A DNA stretch of 26,193 bases, taken from a virus. Below are positions 14,490-21,445 of the stretch, one piece after another. Where the stretch lies: positions 1-26,193 of the IMG/VR virus record IMGVR_UViG_3300010233_000238. One strand, written 5' to 3'. The notes under the pieces are model-generated. The model was not told the DNA's origin. It ran no database searches and worked only from the letters and a program-made list of their open reading frames with translations. How positions within the stretch are numbered: position 1 is the stretch's first letter; each line of letters opens with the position of its first letter. The translations under genes were made by a program, and so were the position numbers.

Positions 14490-15773
14490 TTAAACGCTAA
14501 GGAATCCGTTTACGATGACTTTACGAATCGACCCGGTAAGGCGAGCACGGAACTGGAAGACGCCAGCGGTACGGGCTGTTCGAAGGGTGACGGGTACATC
14601 GCTAATATCTGGAGTGAAAACCGACCATCCACGAGCAATCAAACCATTGGCTTCGGCTTGAGAGAGTACAGAACGGATTTCATTCTCAATAATAACCAAG
14701 CCTGGGTTTGTCATTGGAATCTTCAGGGTGTTGACCAGACGGAAATAAATCTGCTCCTGAAGGCGGGCATAAAGCCAGTCCGTACCAATGATTTCATCAA
14801 TCGGAGTGCCATCAAACATGTTGCCGTCTTGCATTACATTGAGGCCACCAACAGCAGTGTACATGTTCATGTTTTTAGCACGAAGATTTACACGGGCAGT
14901 ATCACTCAAGGAACTGACAGTTACGCCAGAGAGACGTTTGAAGTCCCAGTCATTGCTTCCCGGAGTGTAGGGAAGTTGAGCACCCATCCAAGCAGCTTCT
15001 GGATATTCAGTGTCTGCTGTAGGCAAGTACACACCGTAGGTACGGGAAGCACTTTTTGCACTAAGAACAGCTGCCACGTCGGTAGTGCCAGTGGTGATTA
15101 CAGTAGGATCTTGGCTAGAAGTACCGAAGATTTTACGACGGGAAGCTACAGCATCACTCAGGGCAACTACTTCAGCTTGAATATGCGTATCTGCAACCAC
15201 AGCGTACCAGACGCTATTGACAGCAGAGATTGCATCCAGAGCATCAGCCATAGTTTCAGTAGATGCTAGATTAACTGCTGTCAAGTTGTTGCTAGCCGAT
15301 ACACTCCAAGCTGAGCCGGGAGCAGTAGGGGCAATAGTTAGAGTTGCTGTACCAGTCAGAGTAATACCAGTTGGGGTGCCGATTGCAGCTTTAAGTGCTG
15401 TAACGATTGATGTGGCTGTAGCACCAGTACCAGAAGTGACAGTATAAGGGGTACCATTTACAGTAACAGTGTAATCAGTTGCATCAGATACAACAGGAGT
15501 AAATGTGGTGCTATCTACTTGACGGCGGCCAATCACAACACTCGGTGGAGTTGCACCAACAGCACTTTGACCAAACTCTTTCTGAGCAAGAATGTAGGCT
15601 TTATCGGTACTATTAAAATCTTCACCGACAGCATCAATATCTGTATAAGTGCGGGCACGCTCAGAGAAGTTCGTAAAGGATGCAAGAATCAAGGGGATAT
15701 TGAACGAGGCGGTTGCTACGGCTGCCGACTCTCGACTAATCGTAATCTGGATGATGTTATCAATTTCGGCCAT
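14490..15773 (-). CDS. Contractile tail sheath protein (DUF3383-like)
   Basis: A 427-residue sheath protein of the DUF3383 type. The start IDNIIQITISRESAAVATAS and the FNIPLILASF strand are typical, followed by a threonine- and alanine-rich inserted domain (about residues 110-185) that is probably surface-exposed. The conserved C-terminal part includes DWLYARLQEQIYFRLVNT and GVFQFRARLTGSIRKVIVNG, the beta strands that interlock with neighbouring subunits. The sheath polymerises around the tube and contracts during infection. Its presence alone makes this a myovirus. The gene lies after the terminator-like protein and before the tube genes, as usual. Confidence 0.92.
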   Translation of the reverse strand: MAEIDNIIQITISRESAAVATASFNIPLILASFTNFSERARTYTDIDAVGEDFNSTDKAYILAQKEFGQSAVGATPPSVVIGRRQVDSTTFTPVVSDATDYTVTVNGTPYTVTSGTGATATSIVTALKAAIGTPTGITLTGTATLTIAPTAPGSAWSVSASNNLTAVNLASTETMADALDAISAVNSVWYAVVADTHIQAEVVALSDAVASRRKIFGTSSQDPTVITTGTTDVAAVLSAKSASRTYGVYLPTADTEYPEAAWMGAQLPYTPGSNDWDFKRLSGVTVSSLSDTARVNLRAKNMNMYTAVGGLNVMQDGNMFDGTPIDEIIGTDWLYARLQEQIYFRLVNTLKIPMTNPGLVIIENEIRSVLSQAEANGLIARGWSVFTPDISDVPVTLRTARTAGVFQFRARLTGSIRKVIVNGFLSV

Positions 15774-15796
15774 TAGGCTTTATTCCTTTGTTATGT

Positions 15797-16339
15797 TTAT
15801 ACTGGGATTGGGCCTTCCGGCACTCTGAAAATTGTATTTGCTGTGACATCTTCAACCACAACGGCTTCAATAAGATCAACAACATCTTGTGTTACTGCTA
15901 TATAAGAAAAGGTTACATCCATGTTGTGGTATTCAACCCACTTAGTATCTCTTTTCTGTGGTGCTCTACGAACATTACTCTTACGCATGATGCCAAGTTT
16001 ATTTAACTTAAGACTCTCAAACACAAGGTAATTGTTATTAATTCTTTGATTAAAGCTGTGTGACATGTCACCAGACTGACTACCAATAAATGAAAATTGA
16101 CACATAACCTCATAGGCAACTTGTACAGCCTGTCTATTCTGACTGTCTAACTTACTTGAAGTGTTATGCTGCCCAATCTGTCTGACTTCTAAAATGTTAA
16201 TCACTACATAACTTTCAGCAGGCTCAGTTCCATTTGAATTTGAAAAGATTAAGACATTAGAGATAGTTGGATATTCTGAAAGGGCAGTGATAGCAACTTT
16301 ACGAATGTTAGCTCTAAGTTGAGTAAATAAACTTCCCAT
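15797..16339 (-). CDS. Putative tail terminator / neck protein
   Basis: A 180-residue protein starting at the ATG at 16339, which overlaps the previous stop (TGATG). It has an alpha-beta beginning (LFTQLRANIRKVAITALSEY) and strands such as VVINILEVRQIG and VAYEVMCQFSFIG, ending with YHNMDVTFSYIAVTQDVVD. This resembles the phage neck or tail-terminator proteins placed directly before the sheath gene. Terminators cap the head-proximal end of tube and sheath. The assignment rests on position and fold-like pattern, not on a decisive motif. Confidence 0.65.
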   Translation of the reverse strand: MGSLFTQLRANIRKVAITALSEYPTISNVLIFSNSNGTEPAESYVVINILEVRQIGQHNTSSKLDSQNRQAVQVAYEVMCQFSFIGSQSGDMSHSFNQRINNNYLVFESLKLNKLGIMRKSNVRRAPQKRDTKWVEYHNMDVTFSYIAVTQDVVDLIEAVVVEDVTANTIFRVPEGPIPV

Positions 16340-16794
16340 CAAACACTCCCCACTCTGTACTCAACAGAATTCAACATCGTATCAGAATCCCTGAGTGGAT
16401 CGTTATATCCTTTAGCCTCAATAGTCTTAGGACTGTTAGGAGGACTGTCCCAATCTATAATCTGTTGTCTCATTTCATTGACAAAGACAGGGCCGAGAAT
16501 CTTCAGAGATTGCATAGGAGCCTCCCCTTCAGCAATCCTTTTAATTGCATTGGCAATGTTTTTATCAAGCTTCCCTGCACGAAGTACACCGCCAAAGCCG
16601 ACACGCATGAAAGGGCGTGGAGGGTTGTCAGAACTCCCTTCCTCGTTCCATTGAGCGACAGTAGCCACTGGTAGGTTATCGTTCTCAGGACCGTATGAGG
16701 AGTTTGAGAAGAAACCAGTGTTTAGTTCGGGGATATTCTTGAGGAGATTGGCTTTGAGCTTATCCCACTGAGCAGTATTTTTTGTAAACTTCAT
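16339..16794 (-). CDS. Tail completion / virion morphogenesis protein (HK97 gp10-like)
   Basis: A 151-residue protein starting at the ATG at 16794, with AGGAG six bases upstream; a longer reading adds 14 residues across the previous gene's stop and is not supported. The motif VATVAQWNEEGSSDNPPRPF, followed by MRVGFG, is very typical of gp10-like and Mu gpG-like tail completion proteins (E-x-GT-x-x-x-PPRPF-x-R). These act at the head-tail joint. It lies between the connector and terminator genes and overlaps the next gene by one base. Confidence 0.8.
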   Translation of the reverse strand: MKFTKNTAQWDKLKANLLKNIPELNTGFFSNSSYGPENDNLPVATVAQWNEEGSSDNPPRPFMRVGFGGVLRAGKLDKNIANAIKRIAEGEAPMQSLKILGPVFVNEMRQQIIDWDSPPNSPKTIEAKGYNDPLRDSDTMLNSVEYRVGSV

Positions 16795-16802
16795 AGCTGC
16801 TC

Positions 16803-17177
16803 CTAGTTTGGTGTACGCTCGACACGAACACACCAACTCTTCGTATGCTCAAGAATTGACATTCCTTGTGACCAATCATCCACTCGCATTACTTTGTAAG
16901 TGTCATCCTTCCATTGGAAAGTATCTGCTGACCAGCCATCTACCCCTTCCCTTAAAGTTCTCAATACATCTGCTGAATAAACTTTCCACCAAGAACGTGT
17001 TCTGTCTGACTCAGGCATCATAAGAATTTCATAAGGTTTCGCAGGTTGGATATTTATCATTGCTGTGAAGGTTGTTGTAGTACCCGGTACGGGGTCACCA
17101 TCAACATAGCCACCGGCACTTGTTCTAGTAATCTCTACAGGAATCTTATGCGTCAAAAGGAATTGTGGTTTTAACAT
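16803..17177 (-). CDS. Head-tail connector / stopper protein
   Basis: A 124-residue, beta-rich protein: PVEITRTSAGGYVDGDPV, then an FTAMINIQPAKPYE strand pair, WWKVYSADVLRT and W-KDDTYKVMRVDDW. This resembles the small beta-barrel joining proteins that close the portal after packaging. SD AGGAG precedes the ATG. It sits between the adaptor and the tail completion gene, in the normal order. Classification is based on position and secondary-structure pattern. Confidence 0.65.
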   Translation of the reverse strand: MLKPQFLLTHKIPVEITRTSAGGYVDGDPVPGTTTTFTAMINIQPAKPYEILMMPESDRTRSWWKVYSADVLRTLREGVDGWSADTFQWKDDTYKVMRVDDWSQGMSILEHTKSWCVRVERTPN

Positions 17178-17185
17178 CTCAGCTC

Positions 17186-17620
17186 CTAGTAAACAAAGGT
17201 TTCACCATGGGGATGACAATCATCACACCCACACCCTGTCTCACAACAAGTTGCTTCTCTGCAATTATCTCCATCACACACTTCAATAGACATGAGCTTA
17301 CTTGGACACTTGTTAGCAGACCAAGGCATCAGTCCCATTGGAATAAGTGTTATAGGACTATTAATGAAGTTACCAAGAGCCGATAAATAGTTCTTAGCAT
17401 AGTCATTCCACACTAAAATATCACCTGTTTGCTCACGGGTATTATATCCCGAAATAGTAAACGAAGCAGATATTGCAGCCATCCTTGCTGCTGCATAAAC
17501 ATTTTGATTATTTAAATCTAGAAACTGTTGTATTTCTTCTGGGGAAAATATCGGATAAAAAGGATTACCCGGCGTGTTCCCGATGAGCAAATTTACCTGT
17601 TCTACAGGAGTTAGCGCCAT
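17186..17620 (-). CDS. Head-tail adaptor with a cysteine-rich C-terminal tail
   Basis: A 144-residue protein. The N-terminal ~100 residues are helical and resemble adaptor proteins that bind the portal: ALTPVEQVNLLIG, FSPEEIQQFLDLN, then a long Ala-rich helix. The last 40 residues contain eight cysteines (105, 115, 120, 125, 126, 130, 132, 135) and two histidines (136, 138), a metal-site-like cluster that is unusual for this family. Its SD (AAGGA) lies inside the last codons of the upstream HNH gene. Adaptor function is inferred from position after the capsid genes and before the stopper-like gene. Confidence 0.7.
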   Translation of the reverse strand: MALTPVEQVNLLIGNTPGNPFYPIFSPEEIQQFLDLNNQNVYAAARMAAISASFTISGYNTREQTGDILVWNDYAKNYLSALGNFINSPITLIPMGLMPWSANKCPSKLMSIEVCDGDNCREATCCETGCGCDDCHPHGETFVY

Positions 17621-17622
17621 AA

Positions 17623-18096
17623 CTATTCCTTTATGTAACCATAATATTCTAGTTCGGCTTCCTGTCTTACTTTGATAGCTTCTTCTAAAGAATCATAACG
17701 GCCAAGTTTAATTAGCTTTTTATTCTTAGAGATATAAACTTCCCATTCACTTCTCTCTTTATTCCAACTTACACCAGTCTTACCTGATGTATTATGGGAT
17801 TTAAGAGTTTGGTTAAAGTTTTGCTCAGAGTAAGTTGTCCACCTACAATTGTCTAAAGAATAGTCCCCATTAACATCAATTCGATCTAATGTGGTTCCTT
17901 CAGGACGTTCACCCATATCTTCGAAGAAGTTTAATACTCCGTTGCTCGGGTCAAGCCAACGTTCACAAATCTTAATTCCTCTTCCACCACTATGCTCAAA
18001 AGTCTTATGGTTTTCATCAGTGACTCGTTGAATCATTGCTCTGTAAGAGGCATAAGTTTTTGTTTTGTATTTACCATGTTTCTCGTTGTGGTGCAT
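17623..18096 (-). CDS. HNH homing endonuclease (phage HNH plus AP2-like type)
   Basis: A 157-residue protein with the familiar phage HNH signature: TYASYRAMIQRV, HSGGRGIKICERW, DMGERPEGTTLDRID, then NGDYSLDNCRW, with the His, Asp and Asn of the beta-beta-alpha metal fold. The C-terminal third (SGKTGVSWNKERSEWEVYIS and so on) is an AP2-like DNA-binding unit. It is inserted between the small head gene and the adaptor gene. Its final codons carry the SD of the adaptor gene, whose ATG starts two bases after this stop. A 10-bp hairpin covers its own start codon and part of its SD, which suggests translation is held back on read-through mRNA. Confidence 0.93.
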   Translation of the reverse strand: MHHNEKHGKYKTKTYASYRAMIQRVTDENHKTFEHSGGRGIKICERWLDPSNGVLNFFEDMGERPEGTTLDRIDVNGDYSLDNCRWTTYSEQNFNQTLKSHNTSGKTGVSWNKERSEWEVYISKNKKLIKLGRYDSLEEAIKVRQEAELEYYGYIKE

Positions 18097-18130
18097 TTTA
18101 GATCTCCTTTTAATTAATTTGATCTAAAAT
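18095..18130 (-). promoter_or_regulatory. Stem-loop sequestering the start of the HNH gene
   Basis: ATTTTAGATC (18095-18104) and GATCTAAAAT (18121-18130) are perfect 10-bp inverted repeats around a 16-nt loop. On the transcribed strand the stem contains the A and U of the AUG (18096-18095) and part of the AGGAGA Shine-Dalgarno (18108-18103). On longer transcripts this would hide the ribosome-binding site. A TAAAAT that could serve as a -10 element overlaps the upstream arm (18129-18134); a transcript starting about 7 bases downstream would lack most of that arm. Confidence 0.75.
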
Positions 18131-18179
18131 TTTAACACATAATTCTTGTAACTACAAGGGCTTTTACACACTTATAATC

Positions 18180-18407
18180 TTACGCAGCAGGCATAATACC
18201 GGCAGCAATCAATTTAGTGAGCAATGCATTATAAGCTACAGTTACAGCGGCCAAGGTAGCAAAGTCTGGGGATTGTTGTGCAGTGAAAGTAATTTGTTTA
18301 ACTTTACCAGCAACAGTGGTACTTGCAGCAGGAACAGTAGCGCCTACAATCTGACCATCAAGCTCACGCACAGCAAAGATCCAACCATTTTTAGTTGTTA
18401 CAGCCAT
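18180..18407 (-). CDS. Small head-associated protein
   Basis: A 75-residue protein. The first half is beta-like (MAVTTKNGWIFAVRELDGQI, then GKVKQITFTAQ) and the second half is one Ala/Leu-rich helix (DFATLAAVTVAYNALLTKLI). Genes of this kind directly after the major capsid gene often code small decoration or head-fibre proteins; I infer that from position and do not recognise a family for certain. It is separated from the capsid gene by a hairpin that may reduce its transcription. SD GGAG is seen upstream of the ATG. Confidence 0.6.
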   Translation of the reverse strand: MAVTTKNGWIFAVRELDGQIVGATVPAASTTVAGKVKQITFTAQQSPDFATLAAVTVAYNALLTKLIAAGIMPAA

Positions 18408-18425
18408 ATTCTTTTACTCCAATAA

Positions 18426-18447
18426 AGGGGCTATATTTCAAGCCCCT
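18426..18447 (-). terminator. Terminator-like hairpin after the major capsid gene
   Basis: On the transcribed strand, GGGGCT (18432-18427 complement arm) and AGCCCC flank an 8-nt loop, with an A-T pair extending the stem to 7 bp. This is followed by TTTATT. It lies in the gap between the capsid stop and the next start. The short T-tract suggests partial termination or mRNA 3'-end protection, giving capsid mRNA in excess over downstream genes. Confidence 0.6.
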
Positions 18448-18454
18448 AAAGTAT

Positions 18455-19525
18455 TTAAACGTCGAGGAACAAGCGAACAACAGCGGCAGGATTGAGCAGA
18501 GCGTTCAAGAAGTTCTGTTCGGTCATGATTTCGATGATGTCATCTTTCTCATTCAGGTATTCGTACCAGTAGCTACCCTGAGCACGACGGTTGATAGTCC
18601 CAAAACGGTTAGCCGGAGCGTAGTAAGTTTTGAACAAATCACGAACACCAACAGGCATCATGTAAGCATCGCCTTCTGGAATGAATGGTACGAAAGTACC
18701 AGCAGCGTTCTCATAGCCAGCAGCGCCAGCATTGATGAAGGTGCAACCGAACAAAGACATTTGTTCAAAACGAGCGTCTAGACCCGGAACATCAGCACCA
18801 CCACGGCCCAGCAAGATGCTGAGGGCTTGGCCTTGGTCAACATATTTGAATGCGTCAGTTACGAAAGCATTCTGTTGTAGAGCCATGTAGAACGAATCGG
18901 AGCACAGAACTACGAACGAACGAACAGTACCGGCTTGACCATCGCGCAGGCCATTACGAACAGCTTTTTTAGCATCGTTGATAGTTGGACGTGGGTCAGT
19001 TGCTGCCGAGAAGTCAACACCAGTTTCAACACGGGTTACACCAAACTCAGTGTAGAAGTTGGTAACTACAGTGCCACGAGGGGCATAAGCAGTACCACTA
19101 ACAATCATCTGCATACGAGCAGCTTCAAGAGTCAGGGAATGCGCTTCACGCATATCAATCATCTTATCAGCACGAACCGAAGCTACAGTTTCCAGCTCAG
19201 CGAACTCTGCCAGCGAACCAGCCTGAACAATACCATCGATATCGTTAGGAGTGATTGCATCGTCCAGAGGGAAGTGAGGGATTTTCAGCAGCAGCGAATC
19301 ATGTTCACGACCAGCAATAGTCTGGTTACGTTCATCCCAGTTACGGTCTTCCAGAATGTGGCTACGTTTGGTAGAACGAACAATCTCAATGTTTTTCTGA
19401 CTGCGATAGTCGTCTTGGAACAGGCCCAGAGCATTGGTGATACCAACGGTATTAGGGATAACAATCAGGGATTCAGTGCGGTCTACAACCTTACCCGGTT
19501 TGCTGCGATCAAGTACAATTGCCAT
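18455..19525 (-). CDS. Major capsid protein (lambda gpE family)
   Basis: A 356-residue protein of the usual size for the phage major capsid protein E family. Family-like features include the opening with TESLIVIPNTVGITNALGLF, the DDAITPNDIDGIVQ segment, the long helix around VRADKMIDMREAHSLTLEA, and the C-terminal RAQGSYWYEYLNEKDDIIEI region with FLNALLNPAAVVRLF at the very end. It builds the icosahedral shell on the scaffold encoded upstream. AAGGAA precedes the ATG. Codon use is more regular here than in the endonuclease genes, as expected for a highly expressed protein. Confidence 0.93.
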   Translation of the reverse strand: MAIVLDRSKPGKVVDRTESLIVIPNTVGITNALGLFQDDYRSQKNIEIVRSTKRSHILEDRNWDERNQTIAGREHDSLLLKIPHFPLDDAITPNDIDGIVQAGSLAEFAELETVASVRADKMIDMREAHSLTLEAARMQMIVSGTAYAPRGTVVTNFYTEFGVTRVETGVDFSAATDPRPTINDAKKAVRNGLRDGQAGTVRSFVVLCSDSFYMALQQNAFVTDAFKYVDQGQALSILLGRGGADVPGLDARFEQMSLFGCTFINAGAAGYENAAGTFVPFIPEGDAYMMPVGVRDLFKTYYAPANRFGTINRRAQGSYWYEYLNEKDDIIEIMTEQNFLNALLNPAAVVRLFLDV

Positions 19526-19572
19526 AGTATTTATAATTCCTTAAAAAGTAAGCTGTAATTAAACAGGTAGAC

Positions 19573-20037
19573 TTAAACAGTCTTGAGAACTTGGATGCCT
19601 TGTTGTTCAAGCAGACCCTTCAGGGTTTCAACTTGAGCATCAGTCAGGTCAGCACCACCAGTAACGGCAGTCGATTTAGCAACTTGTTTGATGTAGTATT
19701 CTTTCAGTTGCAGAGCACCCGAAGTACCAACAAAGCCAACAGCGTTATAACGGTTAGCGGCAATTGCACGGGGAACGAACGAAGGATTGAACGAGAAATG
19801 ATCGCCATAAACAACAGCGAATTCGTTAGTCAGAACCAGAGGAGTAGCAGAGGCCAGTACGGTCCAAGCAGCAGTCAGGTCAGCAGACTTTGCACGATAA
19901 ACAACAGTACCCAGACGGATAGCGGGAGTGATTGGGGTGATGTTGAGGTCACGACGGCTATAACCAACAGATGGGTCAAGCTCATGCACAACTAGATCAG
20001 AGAAGCGTTGTACGAAAGTTTCAGCAACGAAAGGCAT
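19573..20037 (-). CDS. Head decoration protein (lambda gpD-like position)
   Basis: A 154-residue protein between the scaffold/protease gene and the major capsid gene, where head stabilisation proteins of the gpD type are coded. The sequence has beta segments such as VGYSRRDLNITPITPAIRLG, TVVYRAKSADLTAAW and LTNEFAVVYGDHFSF, and ends with a helix (DLTDAQVETLKGLLEQQGI). The C-terminal helix might bind the shell or trimerise. GGAAAC lies upstream of the ATG. Decoration function is inferred from gene order and size. Confidence 0.75.
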   Translation of the reverse strand: MPFVAETFVQRFSDLVVHELDPSVGYSRRDLNITPITPAIRLGTVVYRAKSADLTAAWTVLASATPLVLTNEFAVVYGDHFSFNPSFVPRAIAANRYNAVGFVGTSGALQLKEYYIKQVAKSTAVTGGADLTDAQVETLKGLLEQQGIQVLKTV

Positions 20038-20080
20038 ATTTGTTTCCTTTATAAAAGAGTAGTGTGTAAAGTCTTTAGAC

Positions 20081-20530
20081 TTATACTAGACCGAGTTTTT
20101 GTTTGATTTGATCTTCGGTAGAAGTTTTAGCTTTCGAGGTAGTCTCTACAACAGCTTCAGTACCTTGGTCGCCAATCTCTGTAAACATATCGGATGCTTC
20201 AAGAGCTTGTTTCTGTGCAGCAAAACCACTCAGAACAGTTTCAAATGCCGAGTCGTCAAGGCTGGACAAGGAGGTCGAAACAGCTTCAACTTTGTCAGCA
20301 GACATTACAGCGGCGAGTTTGGACTTACGAGCGCCCAATTTCATGCCTTCTTTCTCAGCCATCAATTGAGCAACTTGCTCTTGGGCTTGAGTCAGGAGGG
20401 TTTCTTTTTCGGAGAGCAACAGGGCAGCAGCTTCGAATTTGGAAGTAACATCAGAAACACTCAATTGAGCGGCCTGAAGTTGTTCATGAGCTTGGGTAAG
20501 CTCGCCTTGCAGTTCGGCAAGTTGAGTCAT
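20081..20530 (-). CDS. Nested scaffold protein (internal in-frame start, Nu3-like)
   Basis: Within the protease gene and in the same frame, the ATG at 20530 (MTQLAELQGEL) is preceded by GAGGAA nine bases upstream. It would give a 149-residue helical scaffold protein. A second candidate is the ATG at 20584 (MLKTKLF), with AAGGTGG just upstream, giving 167 residues. Both fall exactly at the border between peptidase and helical domain, as for lambda Nu3 inside C. The scaffold fills the prohead and is removed before packaging. Which start is used cannot be settled from sequence. Confidence 0.7.
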   Translation of the reverse strand: MTQLAELQGELTQAHEQLQAAQLSVSDVTSKFEAAALLLSEKETLLTQAQEQVAQLMAEKEGMKLGARKSKLAAVMSADKVEAVSTSLSSLDDSAFETVLSGFAAQKQALEASDMFTEIGDQGTEAVVETTSKAKTSTEDQIKQKLGLV

Positions 20531-21445
20531 TTCTAGAGTTTCCTCGGTTTTATTAAATTGGGTAAACAGTTTGGTTTTTAACATACCACCTTCTTGTTTT
20601 TGAGCTGTATCAGCCAAATGTGTGTAAAACTCTTCAAGAGTCATAACACGGTCAGCTAGTCCAAGCTCAATAGCTTCTTTTGGCAAGAAGGTACGCGCCT
20701 GTGTGGACTTCACTGCTTCTACTGACAAGTTGCGATGTTCTGCAACGAACCCAGTAAACTCTTCGTAAAGTGTGTCAACTTTACCTTGAATATCTTCCAA
20801 GAACTCTTTACGGAAACTACCGTCAGCGTCAAATGGAATCTTGTCATCACCAGCAGAGATAAAGGTACGTTCATAACCTTCTTTCTCAAGTGCTTTGGAA
20901 TCATTCATGAGTCGCACCAAAACTCCGACGCTGCCCACCTCACTAGAGGGTGCCATGATCAATTCATCGGCAATTACAGACAAACCGTAGGCTGCTGAAG
21001 CTGACAGACCATCTACATAGGTGATGATACGAACGTCGTTTTCAGTAGCCAATTTACGCATGTAATTAGCAGTTGGCATCATCTGGAAGGCTTCACCACC
21101 ACCACTAGAAACACTGAATGCAATAGTCTTTGCACCGCTGTCTACAAGGTAGGTAAAGTCTTCTTTAATCTGCTGGTAAGAAGCACCACCACAATCAAAG
21201 CCCATCATTGTGACTGGCTTGTAACTAAGTGGACCGTCAATGTTCAGAACAGCAACGCCGATATCTTTATTGAAAGAGTACCGGGAGTTACTTTCACGAT
21301 TATCTTCAACTGCTGCATCCAGTTTGAAGTCTTCGTTATTTCGTTCGTTAAGATATTGAATAACAATTTCAAACGATGCTGGGTGCATCAGATGAGGAGT
21401 ATTACAAATCTTTTCTTTCAGTCGTAAAAGTTGGTGTCCACTCAT
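20081..21445 (-). CDS. Prohead protease (S49/SppA-like) fused to scaffold domain
   Basis: A 454-residue protein with the same plan as lambda gpC. The start is the ATG at 21445, which overlaps the portal stop (TGATG) and has GGAG upstream. Residues ~55-280 are a ClpP-fold S49 peptidase: GVAVLNIDGPL, FSVSSGGGEA, VDGLSASAAYGL with the probable nucleophile Ser150, EVGSVGVLV, and a candidate catalytic Lys202 in SAGDDKIPF. Residues ~290-454 form a Gln/Glu/Ala-rich helical scaffold region (LQGELTQAHEQLQAAQLS). The enzyme would clear the scaffold from the prohead. Internal starts for a separate scaffold product are present. Confidence 0.9.
   Translation of the reverse strand: MSGHQLLRLKEKICNTPHLMHPASFEIVIQYLNERNNEDFKLDAAVEDNRESNSRYSFNKDIGVAVLNIDGPLSYKPVTMMGFDCGGASYQQIKEDFTYLVDSGAKTIAFSVSSGGGEAFQMMPTANYMRKLATENDVRIITYVDGLSASAAYGLSVIADELIMAPSSEVGSVGVLVRLMNDSKALEKEGYERTFISAGDDKIPFDADGSFRKEFLEDIQGKVDTLYEEFTGFVAEHRNLSVEAVKSTQARTFLPKEAIELGLADRVMTLEEFYTHLADTAQKQEGGMLKTKLFTQFNKTEETLEMTQLAELQGELTQAHEQLQAAQLSVSDVTSKFEAAALLLSEKETLLTQAQEQVAQLMAEKEGMKLGARKSKLAAVMSADKVEAVSTSLSSLDDSAFETVLSGFAAQKQALEASDMFTEIGDQGTEAVVETTSKAKTSTEDQIKQKLGLV

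Noticed and set aside
15340-15480. Short GT/CA-rich near-repeats in the sheath gene as a DNA repeat element.
   Set aside because: They reflect Thr-, Val- and Ala-rich codons of the inserted surface domain rather than a separate repeat.
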